Source: Winogradskyella sp. (GTDB lineage: Bacteria; Bacteroidota; Bacteroidia; Flavobacteriales; Flavobacteriaceae). From it: a stretch of 64,000 nt of DNA. Location: assembly GCA_013002225.1 (NCBI GenBank), contig JABDKL010000013.1, positions 1-64,000 on the forward strand. Reading direction: 5' to 3'. Both the position numbers and the translations under genes were made by a program. The notes beneath the pieces are model-generated. The model did no database searches. It saw only the letters and a program-made list of their open reading frames with translations, and was not told where the DNA came from. Below are positions 45,430-53,375 of this stretch, one piece after another. Numbering within the stretch: the stretch's first letter is position 1; the number at the start of each line of letters is the position of its first letter.

Positions 45430-46869
45430 ATGAACATTCAAAACTATATAAACGGTAACTTCCAGGATCCAGTTCTAGACAATTGGATAGACAACTATAA
45501 TCCCTCAAACGGAGAAGTTTACGGACAATTACCTAATTCCACCAAAGAAGATGTAGATAATGCGTATTCAGCAGCTCGATCGGCATTTCCAGACTGGAGT
45601 CAAACTACATTGGAAGCTCGTAGTAGAATTCTTCTGAAAATTTCAGAATTACTCGAAGCTAAATTACAAGATTTCGCTGAGGCAGAGAGTAAAGACAACG
45701 GCAAGCCGGTTTCATTGGCAAAAACTATTGACATACCCAGAGCCGCAAGTAATTTTAGATTTTTTGCCAATGCCATTACCCAATTTGCTAGTGAAAGTCA
45801 CGAGAGTGTAGGGCAAAATGCTATTAATTACACGTTACGCCAGCCTATTGGAGTTGTAGGATGTATTAGTCCATGGAACCTCCCTCTTTATTTATTTTCC
45901 TGGAAGATTGCTCCAGCGATTGCTGCAGGAAATTGCGTTGTTGCAAAGCCTAGCGAAGTCACACCAATGACAGCCTTTTTATTGGGACAAGTGTGTACAG
46001 AAGCTGGTTTGCCTAAAGGTGTACTAAATATTGTTCATGGATTAGGCACTACCACAGGTCAGGCCATCGTTGAGCATCCAGACATTAAAGCTATATCTTT
46101 TACTGGAGGCACCACTACTGGCGCTCGTATTGCTAAAGTTGCCGCGCCCATGTTTAAAAAACTATCTTTAGAATTAGGTGGTAAAAATCCAAATATCATT
46201 TTTGCAGATTGCGATTATGACGAGATGTTAGCAACAACAGTACGATCGTCTTTCGCCAATCAAGGACAAATATGTCTTTGCGGAAGTCGAATTTTTGTAG
46301 AAACCTTTATCTATGAAAAATTTAAGAACGACTTTGTGCAAAGTGTGAAACAGCTTAAAGTTGGTCATCCTTCAGAACCAGAAACTAATATTGGTGCTTT
46401 AGTTTCAAAGCAGCATTTAGAAAAAGTTAAAGCCTATATAGATATTGCTAAGCAAGAAAACGGAACGGTGTTATGTGGTGGCAATATTGTTAAGATCAAT
46501 GGTTATGAAAACGGATATTATTTAGAACCGACTGTTATTGAAGTCTCTAGTGATGATTGTAGAGTTAACCAGGAAGAGATATTTGGTCCTGTGGTTACAA
46601 TTATGCCTTTTAAAACTGAACACGAAGTTTTGCAAATGGCGAACAAGGTAAAGTATGGCTTATCTGCAACCCTATGGACAAATAATTTAAAACGTACGAT
46701 GCATTTAAGTAATATGCTCGAAGCCGGAATTGTTTGGGTAAATACCTGGTTAATGCGTGATTTACGTACACCATTTGGTGGTGTTAAAGATAGTGGCGTT
46801 GGCAGAGAAGGTGGCTTTGAAGCTTTACGCTTTTTTACAGAAGCTAAAAATGTTTGTATAAAGTATTGA
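45430..46869 (+). CDS. Aldehyde dehydrogenase, probable 2-aminomuconate semialdehyde dehydrogenase
   Basis: The 479-residue NAD-dependent enzyme has the ALDH core: GCISPWNLPLYLFSWKIAPA near residue 141, FTGGTTTGARIAKVA near 220, the catalytic Glu in KLSLELGGKNPN near 246, and the catalytic Cys in NQGQICLCGSRI near 280, plus EIFGPVVTI. It fits the 2-hydroxymuconate/2-aminomuconate semialdehyde dehydrogenase group, which matches its position between the RidA-type deaminase and the SDR gene. The precise substrate is inferred from context. Confidence 0.93.
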   Translation: MNIQNYINGNFQDPVLDNWIDNYNPSNGEVYGQLPNSTKEDVDNAYSAARSAFPDWSQTTLEARSRILLKISELLEAKLQDFAEAESKDNGKPVSLAKTIDIPRAASNFRFFANAITQFASESHESVGQNAINYTLRQPIGVVGCISPWNLPLYLFSWKIAPAIAAGNCVVAKPSEVTPMTAFLLGQVCTEAGLPKGVLNIVHGLGTTTGQAIVEHPDIKAISFTGGTTTGARIAKVAAPMFKKLSLELGGKNPNIIFADCDYDEMLATTVRSSFANQGQICLCGSRIFVETFIYEKFKNDFVQSVKQLKVGHPSEPETNIGALVSKQHLEKVKAYIDIAKQENGTVLCGGNIVKINGYENGYYLEPTVIEVSSDDCRVNQEEIFGPVVTIMPFKTEHEVLQMANKVKYGLSATLWTNNLKRTMHLSNMLEAGIVWVNTWLMRDLRTPFGGVKDSGVGREGGFEALRFFTEAKNVCIKY

Positions 46870-46944
46870 TGCTTTGTAATTATGCTGAAAATACATTAGC
46901 AGTATATATTAAACTAAAAAATATTCCATAATTTCAGGAAAAAC

Positions 46945-47727
46945 ATGAACTTAAATTTAAACAACAAGTATGCCTTAGTCTGTGGTAGTACAGCAGGAAT
47001 AGGAAAAGCAACAGCAATGGCTCTAGCGGCCGAAGGTACAATAGTAACCTTAGTTGCTAGAAATGAGGATAAGCTAAAAACTACCCTAGCCGAATTACCT
47101 CAGCATCGTAAACACGATTATATAGTTGCTGATTTTAGCAATCCACAGGAATTAAAAGAAAAAGTATCAGATTATATTTCAAATAATCACGGGTTCCATG
47201 TTTTGGTAAACAATACAGGTGGACCAGCCGGTGGACCAATATTTTCCGCCAATATTGAAGAATTCGAAAGCGCTTTTACGCAACATCTAAAGTGTAATCA
47301 CGTATTGGTTCAGTCTGTTGTTCCATTTATGAAAGAACATAATTTTGGTCGTATAATTAATGTTATATCTACCTCTGTAAAACAACCATTAGATGGTTTG
47401 GGTGTAAGTAATACTATTCGTGGAGCAGTGGCCAACTGGAGCAAGACATTAGCCAATGAATTGGGTCAGTTTGGTATAACTGTAAATAATGTTTTACCTG
47501 GAGCAACAGGGACAGAACGTCTCACCCAAATTATAAAGAATAAATCTGCTAAAGCCGGTAACACTGAGGAGGAAGCTGCTAATACCATGAAAAATGCTGT
47601 ACCAGCAAAGCGGTTTGCAAAACCAGAAGAGCTCGCAGATGCCATTACATTTTTAGCAAGCGATCGTGCATCCTATATTAACGGAATTAACCTTCCGGTT
47701 GATGGCGGAAGAACAAAATCTTTGTAA
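46945..47727 (+). CDS. Atypical SDR-family protein lacking catalytic Tyr/Lys
   Basis: The 260-residue protein has an SDR fold with a nucleotide loop VCGSTAGIGKATAMAL at residues 12-27, VLVNNTGGPAGG near 90, and the C-terminal ITFLASDRASYINGINLPVD. The catalytic YxxxK is replaced: aligned on the following GAV, Ser155 takes the place of Tyr and Arg159 that of Lys (VSNTIRGAV). This matches an SDR subgroup known to lack a perfect catalytic tetrad. No step of the pathway needs an SDR, so its role (other chemistry, binding or regulation) is open. It is followed by a palindromic repeat. Confidence 0.88.
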   Translation: MNLNLNNKYALVCGSTAGIGKATAMALAAEGTIVTLVARNEDKLKTTLAELPQHRKHDYIVADFSNPQELKEKVSDYISNNHGFHVLVNNTGGPAGGPIFSANIEEFESAFTQHLKCNHVLVQSVVPFMKEHNFGRIINVISTSVKQPLDGLGVSNTIRGAVANWSKTLANELGQFGITVNNVLPGATGTERLTQIIKNKSAKAGNTEEEAANTMKNAVPAKRFAKPEELADAITFLASDRASYINGINLPVDGGRTKSL

Positions 47728-47738
47728 CTTTAGGACAT

Positions 47739-47811
47739 GTCATTCCTGCGAATGCAGGGGTCCACAACATCTGATAAACATATAATAAATTCTTGCCCTC
47801 GCAGGAATGAC
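47739..47811. repeat. REP-like palindromic element, copy C
   Basis: A 73-bp element bounded by GTCATTCC and GGAATGAC. The left half has the hairpin CCTGC-GAAT-GCAGG; the right half has TTGCCCTCGCAGG. It lies between the SDR gene and the 3-hydroxyanthranilate dioxygenase gene and ends 13 bases before the latter's ATG. Confidence 0.85.
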
Positions 47812-47824
47812 AAAAAATAGAACT

Positions 47825-48361
47825 ATGAGCACATTATTTCCACCAATAAATTTCAAAGAATGGATAGAAGAAAACCGCCATTTATTAAAACCACCTGTAG
47901 GCAATAAAGTAGTTTGGAAAGGTGGCGACTTTATAGTTATGGTTGTAGGTGGACCAAACAGTAGAAAAGATTACCATTACAATGAAACCCCTGAGTTTTT
48001 CTATCAGGTAGAAGGCGATATTGTCTTAAAAGTTATAGACGAAGGCACACCAAAAGATATCCATATAAAAGAAGGGGATATATTCTTACTACCACCAAAA
48101 GTGCCGCACTCACCTCAGAGAGGCGCTAATACTGTTGGCCTGGTAATAGAATATCCTCGAGAAGATGGCGTAAAGGATGCGTTACTTTGGTTCTGTGAAA
48201 ACTGTACTACTAAATTATACGAGGAAGATTTTACGTTAGACAATATTGAAACAGATATGCCCAAGATATTTGATGAATATTACGGAGATAAACAAAAAAG
48301 AAGCTGCCCTAATTGTGGAGAAGTAATGCAACCACCAAAAAAAGTTCAATTAGATGACTAA
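47825..48361 (+). CDS. nbaC: 3-hydroxyanthranilate 3,4-dioxygenase
   Basis: This cupin enzyme opens the aromatic ring of 3-hydroxyanthranilate to give 2-amino-3-carboxymuconate semialdehyde. The 178-residue product has the iron ligands in DYHYNETPEFFYQVEGD (His and Glu, near residue 46) and in PPKVPHSPQRG (His). A C-terminal rubredoxin-like metal site, CENC and CPNCGE, is of the bacterial type. I chose the ATG at 47825 (MSTLFPPINF). The ATG at 47807 lies inside the palindromic repeat and would add six residues. Confidence 0.96.
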   Translation: MSTLFPPINFKEWIEENRHLLKPPVGNKVVWKGGDFIVMVVGGPNSRKDYHYNETPEFFYQVEGDIVLKVIDEGTPKDIHIKEGDIFLLPPKVPHSPQRGANTVGLVIEYPREDGVKDALLWFCENCTTKLYEEDFTLDNIETDMPKIFDEYYGDKQKRSCPNCGEVMQPPKKVQLDD

Positions 48362-49439
48362 GAAAAAACTTCGTATTAACGGTCACTCACATCTTCTACC
48401 CTACCCAGAAGAAATTCCTCAGTTTATGAAGGATAAAGGTATTTTCTGGGTTGATAAGGATCGTAAATACATGCTTCAAAAAGACTGGAACCGACCAATA
48501 ACAGACTCAAGCTTCTTTCTAAATGAAAAGTTAGCATGGATGGAACGTTTCAAAATAGACCATGCTGTCGTTTTAAACTTGTCTCAGCTCTACGGTAATG
48601 GCTTACGCGTTGAAGAAATGAAACAAGCTTTAAGATTTCAGAATGATTTTAATGCAAAGGTGCAACACCAAAATCCTAGTAAATTTACCTGTGGTTTTGT
48701 TGTACACCCTGGTTTTGTTCGTGGTGCTTGCTGGGAAATAGAACGTTGTGTTGAGGAGTTGGGTATGCAATTATTGTGTCTTCCAACGCACTATATGGAT
48801 ACCATTGGGACCTGGCGCTGTATTTTTGATGAGGAAAATGAGCCAATATTTGAGTTAGCAAACAAGTATAATCTTGCCGTTGAGATTCATCCCTATGATG
48901 GAGAAAAATTTATAAAGCTAGAAAATACATCTTGGCGTTTCCACTTGATCTGGATGCTAGCCCAATGTGCTGATGCTTATCACTTTCTAACTTTAAACGG
49001 ATATCAGGACAAATACCCGAATATGCGTACCTGTTTTGCTCATGGTGGACAGTTGGCACAAATTAACTTAGGAAGACGTATACAAGGCTTTGATGGACGA
49101 CCAGACTTATTTGAAGGCAAGAGTCATCCAAGAAAAGCTGTAGGTCACAAAAATATTTTCTTTGACACATTAGTGCATGATACAGGTGGTCTAGAACTTC
49201 TCATAAAAAATCAGACCTCAAAACAAGTGTTAATGGGATTAGACGATCCCTATCCATTAGGTGAAATGGAAAGTGAAAAACAATCCTCTTATCCAGGTAA
49301 AATTCTAGATTTAGCAATGGAACGAAAGATAATATCTGAAAATGAACGTGATGCCATTTGGGAGGATAATGTAATCCAATGGTTGTGTGGAGATGATGAG
49401 CAAGCAAAACAAAAATTAATGCAACGTATTCTTTCTTAG
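48354..49439 (+). CDS. nbaD: 2-amino-3-carboxymuconate-6-semialdehyde decarboxylase (ACMSD)
   Basis: ACMSD is a zinc amidohydrolase-fold decarboxylase that turns the ring-opened product into 2-aminomuconate semialdehyde, preventing quinolinate formation. The 361-residue product has the metal ligands HxH in NGHSHLLPYP near residue 9, a His in AVEIHPYDGEK near 180, the His in TCFAHGGQL near 231, and the Asp in MGLDDPYPLG near 297. It overlaps the dioxygenase gene by 8 bases, supporting coupled expression of consecutive steps. The alternative, another amidohydrolase, is unlikely in this context. Confidence 0.94.
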   Translation: MTKKKLRINGHSHLLPYPEEIPQFMKDKGIFWVDKDRKYMLQKDWNRPITDSSFFLNEKLAWMERFKIDHAVVLNLSQLYGNGLRVEEMKQALRFQNDFNAKVQHQNPSKFTCGFVVHPGFVRGACWEIERCVEELGMQLLCLPTHYMDTIGTWRCIFDEENEPIFELANKYNLAVEIHPYDGEKFIKLENTSWRFHLIWMLAQCADAYHFLTLNGYQDKYPNMRTCFAHGGQLAQINLGRRIQGFDGRPDLFEGKSHPRKAVGHKNIFFDTLVHDTGGLELLIKNQTSKQVLMGLDDPYPLGEMESEKQSSYPGKILDLAMERKIISENERDAIWEDNVIQWLCGDDEQAKQKLMQRILS

Positions 49440-50080
49440 TGTATTTTTTACCTGAAAAATTAGACCATTATATTGTAGCACATTCTGAGCAAGAACCAGA
49501 GCTATTACAAGAACTTACGCGAGAGACATACCAAAAAGTATTGCAACCCATAATGCTAAGTGGGCCATACCAAGGCCGCGTTCTAAGTATGATCTCTAAA
49601 CTTATTAATCCAAAATCAGTTTTAGAGTTAGGCACATTTACAGGTTATTCTACGTTGTGCCTGGCAGAAGGACTGTCTTCAGATGGTGTTATTCACACCA
49701 TTGATATTAATGAAGAGTTAGTAGACTTTCAACGCAAATATTTTGACAGATCTAAGTATGGACATCAAATAATTCAGCATACTGGAAATGCAATAGATAT
49801 AATACCAACGCTGCACACGATGTTTGATTTGGTTTTTATTGATGCAGACAAACCTAATTACAGTAATTATTTTAATGCGGTCATAGACAAGTTAGAGGCT
49901 GGAGGAATTATTTTGTCTGATAATGTGTTATGGCATGGTAAGGTCGTAGAGAAGCTTAAGAAGAAAGATATATCTACAAAGGCTGTTTTGGACTACAATA
50001 CCCTTCTTAAAAATGATGATCGCATAGAAACAGTAGTTTTACCTATACGTGATGGTTTAACCATTAGCAGAAAGAAATAG
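49439..50080 (+). CDS. Class I O-methyltransferase (family 3)
   Basis: The 213-residue protein fits the bacterial catechol O-methyltransferase-like family 3. It has VLELGTFTGYSTLCLAEGL near residue 60 for SAM binding, HTIDINEELVDFQRKYF, and the metal-binding FIDADKPNY near 135 with ILSDNVLWHGKV. Its GTG start overlaps the ACMSD stop by one base, so it is cotranscribed with the kynurenine cluster. It might methylate a catechol-like intermediate such as 3-hydroxyanthranilate, but nothing in the sequence fixes this. Confidence 0.9.
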   Translation: MYFLPEKLDHYIVAHSEQEPELLQELTRETYQKVLQPIMLSGPYQGRVLSMISKLINPKSVLELGTFTGYSTLCLAEGLSSDGVIHTIDINEELVDFQRKYFDRSKYGHQIIQHTGNAIDIIPTLHTMFDLVFIDADKPNYSNYFNAVIDKLEAGGIILSDNVLWHGKVVEKLKKKDISTKAVLDYNTLLKNDDRIETVVLPIRDGLTISRKK

Positions 50081-50081
50081 T

Positions 50082-50372
50082 CTATTTTCTTCGCTTTAAG
50101 GACCCTGTAAAATCTTCTAGATCATCTTTTACTTTATCCAGTTCCTGCTGAATCTCTTTGGCAGCATCCGTATCTATAATATTGCTTTCTTTTGCACTTT
50201 TAGTGACCTCGTGCTTAATATCGTTGGTTGCATCTCTAAGTGTACGCATACCTTTACCCATACCTCTTGCAATTTCAGGTAATTTATCTGCGCCAAAAAC
50301 TAATACCACAATAAAGAGTATGAATACAATTTCTGTACCTCCAATAAATAATAATATGGTTGAATGTATCAC
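50082..50372 (-). CDS. tatA: Twin-arginine translocase subunit TatA/TatE
   Basis: TatA forms the pore complex for folded proteins with a twin-arginine signal. The 96-residue product has one N-terminal membrane helix (FIGGTEIVFILFIVVLVFG), the hinge KLPEIARG, an amphipathic helix (MGKGMRTLRDATNDIKHEV) and a charged C-terminal tail. No ATG is available; the GTG at 50372 is the only plausible start and lies 4 bases after a -7 element, so the mRNA may be leaderless. It is alone; tatC is not in the window. Confidence 0.93.
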   Translation of the reverse strand: MIHSTILLFIGGTEIVFILFIVVLVFGADKLPEIARGMGKGMRTLRDATNDIKHEVTKSAKESNIIDTDAAKEIQQELDKVKDDLEDFTGSLKRRK

Positions 50373-50376
50373 GATG

Positions 50377-50384
50377 CAAATATA
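50377..50384 (-). promoter_or_regulatory. -7 element of tatA
   Basis: On the reverse strand TATATTTG matches TAnnTTTG. Its final G is followed by four bases and then the GTG start, placing the expected transcription start at or beside the start codon. The upstream T-rich terminator arm occupies the -33 region, so no TTG is present. Confidence 0.5.
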
Positions 50385-50401
50385 GAGTGACTTTATCTAA
50401 T

Positions 50402-50432
50402 AAAAAAAAGCCGACTCGTTAAAGTCGGCTTT
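50402..50432 (-). terminator. Intrinsic terminator of the M1 peptidase gene
   Basis: On the reverse strand, AAAGCCGACT / AGTCGGCTTT (10 bp, 6-base loop) is followed by eight T. It lies 20 bases after the peptidase stop and 30 bases before the tatA start. Confidence 0.92.
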
Positions 50433-50451
50433 AATATTTAAATTTTATAAT

Positions 50452-52755
50452 TTAGTCTTTAACTGAATTTTTAAATTTATCAAATTCACTATCCTTAACT
50501 TCTTTAGGCCAAGAATTATTTGTGGTATCAACGTCTGCAGTTTCTAAATCTGGATCTACTACAATTGAAACTATTTCTTTTTCGCTGGCAATAGATTTTG
50601 ATACTTCAGCGTCATTGAGCCTCCATACTTGTGCAGGATAGGTAACTTTTTCCTTAGTACCATCTGCGTATGTATATTCAACTATTAATGGCATAACTAA
50701 TCCACCTGGCTTATTAAATGTGACATTATAGAAATAATTAGGAGACTTTAATTGCTTACGTTCTTCTGGTGTAAAGTTATCCATAACATATTCCTTAACG
50801 GTTTTAACATTTTCAGACACATTACCAGAAGACATTCCAGCTTCATAATCTTCACTTCCTTCCTCTACGAAAAATACTAATGGTGGTAAATCATCGATAG
50901 AACGTCCTTGCGCTTCAAGTTGTTTCTTTACGGCTGCTGTAGGATTACTAGTAACTTGATATTTCTTTACTTCTTTAATTCCTATATCTGTGTAATCTGT
51001 GGTATAAAACCATCCTCTCCAGAACCAATCTAAGTCTACTGCAGAAGCATCTTCCATTGTACGGAAAAAATCTTCTGGTGTTGGATGTTTAAACATCCAT
51101 CGGTTTGAATATTCTCTAAAAGCATAATCAAAAAGATCGCGACCCATAATTGTTTCTCTTAATATGTTAAGCCCTGTTGCAGGCTTTCCATAGGCATTAT
51201 TACCAAACTGATAGGTGTTTAATCCTTTTGTCATAATAGGTGCAATAAAATCCTGCTCGCCACCCATATATCTTACAATATTCTTGGCAGGTCCTCTTCG
51301 TGATGGGTATTGTTTATCGTTTGGCGAAAGTGCTGTTGGATTCCATTCTGCAAAGTCCTGCTCAGCTACATACTGTACAAAGGTATTTAATCCTTCGTCC
51401 ATCCACGTCCATTGGCGCTCATCACTATTTACGATCATTGGGAAAAAGTTATGACCAACCTCGTGAATAATTACACTTATCATTCCGTATTTAGTTCTAT
51501 CAGAATAATTTCCGTCTTTATCCGGACGACCAAAATTGTAACATATCATTGGATACTCCATACCCATTGGCGCATGCACCGAAATAGCTTTATGATACGG
51601 ATAGTCAAATGTCATACGAGAGTATGATTTTAATGTACTTGCAACTGCTCGTGTAGACCATTGCTCCCAAAGCGGATTGCCTTCCTTAGAATATAAGGAA
51701 ACTGCCATAACATCTTTGTCTCCAATTTTCACAGCCATCATATCCCAGATAAACTTACGCGACGTGGCAAAGCCAAAATCACGAACCATCTGTGCAGATA
51801 ACTTCCAGGTTTTTTTGTCCTTACTCTTTGTTTTTTCAGTTTGCTCAGCTTCGTCTTGAGTTACAATCATTACAGGTTTATCGTATGATTTTTGAGCCTG
51901 CTTAAAACGTTTCATCATGTCTTTAGTAAATACCTCTTCTCTATTTACCAAGTATCCTGTACCGTCTAATATATGATCTGCTGGTACCGTAATATTTACA
52001 TCAAAATCTCCAAAAGGTAGTGCGAATTCATCACGTCCCCAAAACTGTGAATTTTGCCATCCTTCAACATCGTTGTATACAGCCATACGAGGATAGAACT
52101 GTGCCATCACATATATTCTGTTATCATTTTCTTCAAAATATTCGTAACCAGAACGACCACCTTCTGTAACGTGGTTGTTTATATTATAATTCCACTTAAT
52201 TTTAAATGAAAACTTATCTCCAGTTTTCATTGGCTTTGGAAGTTCGACACGCATCATAGTGCGATTTATCATATGCGGTAAATCCTTACCATTGACATCT
52301 TTTACATGCTCTATATTAAAACCTCTATCCAAAGCTTGTTTTAAGTATTTATTCGTAAAACTAGATGCATAAGTTGCTTCCTGTGGTCTATCGTTAGAAA
52401 TTAATGGTGTTTTAGAATCTTCAGCTCTCATATTTTGATCTAATTGAACCCATAAATACTTTAACTCGTCCGGAGAATTGTTAGTATACGTAATAGTTTC
52501 ATTACCAAATAATCTTGCATTCTCATCATCAATTTCAATATCCATTTTATAATCTGCCTGCTGCTGATAATATGCTGGACCTGGTGCTCCAGATCCTGTT
52601 CTAAACATATTAGGTGTTGCAAACTCATCATATAATTGCTTGAACTTGTTTTGGTTGGTGTGACCAGGTTTACGCTCCGGCTTTATTTCTTCTTGCGCAA
52701 AAGTGCTTGCACAAACAAATAATAAAGCAAAGGAGAAGTACTTAAAAATTTTCAT
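50452..52755 (-). CDS. Secreted M1-family metallopeptidase
   Basis: The 767-residue product has a signal peptide (about 1-20), the N-terminal beta-rich M1 domain, and a thermolysin-like domain with the zinc site HEVGHNFFPMIVNSDE near residue 434 and the third ligand Glu in WTWMDEGLNTF about 18 residues later. It probably removes N-terminal residues from peptides in the periplasm or outside the cell. The GAMEN motif typical of aminopeptidase N is replaced by MGMEYPM, common in this Bacteroidota subgroup. It is the last gene of a reverse-strand group with a DUF6702 gene and two CarboxypepD_reg-like genes. Confidence 0.95.
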   Translation of the reverse strand: MKIFKYFSFALLFVCASTFAQEEIKPERKPGHTNQNKFKQLYDEFATPNMFRTGSGAPGPAYYQQQADYKMDIEIDDENARLFGNETITYTNNSPDELKYLWVQLDQNMRAEDSKTPLISNDRPQEATYASSFTNKYLKQALDRGFNIEHVKDVNGKDLPHMINRTMMRVELPKPMKTGDKFSFKIKWNYNINNHVTEGGRSGYEYFEENDNRIYVMAQFYPRMAVYNDVEGWQNSQFWGRDEFALPFGDFDVNITVPADHILDGTGYLVNREEVFTKDMMKRFKQAQKSYDKPVMIVTQDEAEQTEKTKSKDKKTWKLSAQMVRDFGFATSRKFIWDMMAVKIGDKDVMAVSLYSKEGNPLWEQWSTRAVASTLKSYSRMTFDYPYHKAISVHAPMGMEYPMICYNFGRPDKDGNYSDRTKYGMISVIIHEVGHNFFPMIVNSDERQWTWMDEGLNTFVQYVAEQDFAEWNPTALSPNDKQYPSRRGPAKNIVRYMGGEQDFIAPIMTKGLNTYQFGNNAYGKPATGLNILRETIMGRDLFDYAFREYSNRWMFKHPTPEDFFRTMEDASAVDLDWFWRGWFYTTDYTDIGIKEVKKYQVTSNPTAAVKKQLEAQGRSIDDLPPLVFFVEEGSEDYEAGMSSGNVSENVKTVKEYVMDNFTPEERKQLKSPNYFYNVTFNKPGGLVMPLIVEYTYADGTKEKVTYPAQVWRLNDAEVSKSIASEKEIVSIVVDPDLETADVDTTNNSWPKEVKDSEFDKFKNSVKD

Positions 52756-52818
52756 GTTAGTGTGTTAATGTTAAAAATGAAGCCTAAAATAATAATTTAG
52801 CATGGCTTTAACAGTGTT

Positions 52819-53328
52819 TTAGTTAAAGTTTAACACGCATTTATCATTGTCTGGAATGAGTAAAAAACTCTTGTTTCTTTTTTTCATTTTAAGGCGTACA
52901 ATATTCTGTTGCTCTGGTAAAATATCGAATAGAATACGATTTGTAACCTCAATTGAATTGAGATCATTTACATTCTCTATTTCAAGATAACAGTAAGTAA
53001 TGTCCTCTTTATATTCTTTACCAATGAATTTAAATTTTACGGCAGCCCCATTAACCCTAATTTTTAATTTATTCTGTAAATAGCGATTCATGTAATCTTC
53101 AATTAATTGAGATTCTTTATTACTATCTAAGGTTATATTTTCGTCATATCGTTTGCGCAGTAATGTTTCAAAGTCATCTATAAAAATCTGACTAATAATT
53201 TGTAGTGAATTTTGCTCCTGAGCATATTCGATTTTTGTAACACTTACGTAATATTCGTGATCTAATTCAACATTTGTTTCAACCAATGGGGTAATTAACA
53301 ATGCGATTATTAAGGATAGGTATTTCAT
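52819..53328 (-). CDS. DUF6702 secreted protein
   Basis: The 169-residue product has an N-terminal signal peptide (MKYLSLIIALLITPLVET) and a soluble domain of DUF6702 type, with HEYYVSVTKIEYAQEQNSL near the start, an acidic middle, and NRILFDILPEQQNIVRLKM near the end. Proteins of this family were often mislabelled peptidase E in older annotations. No catalytic motif is seen. It lies between the M1 peptidase and the CarboxypepD_reg-like gene; this order is common in Flavobacteriaceae, so an envelope function linked to the peptidase is likely. Confidence 0.82.
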   Translation of the reverse strand: MKYLSLIIALLITPLVETNVELDHEYYVSVTKIEYAQEQNSLQIISQIFIDDFETLLRKRYDENITLDSNKESQLIEDYMNRYLQNKLKIRVNGAAVKFKFIGKEYKEDITYCYLEIENVNDLNSIEVTNRILFDILPEQQNIVRLKMKKRNKSFLLIPDNDKCVLNFN

Positions 53329-53375
53329 TAATTGTGTTTAAATGTTTTTATAATTATTCAAAAAGCATTCCAAAA

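Noticed and set aside
51215..51859. Several forward frames inside the M1 peptidase gene
   Set aside because: All are antisense to a gene with intact catalytic motifs and show no domain of their own.
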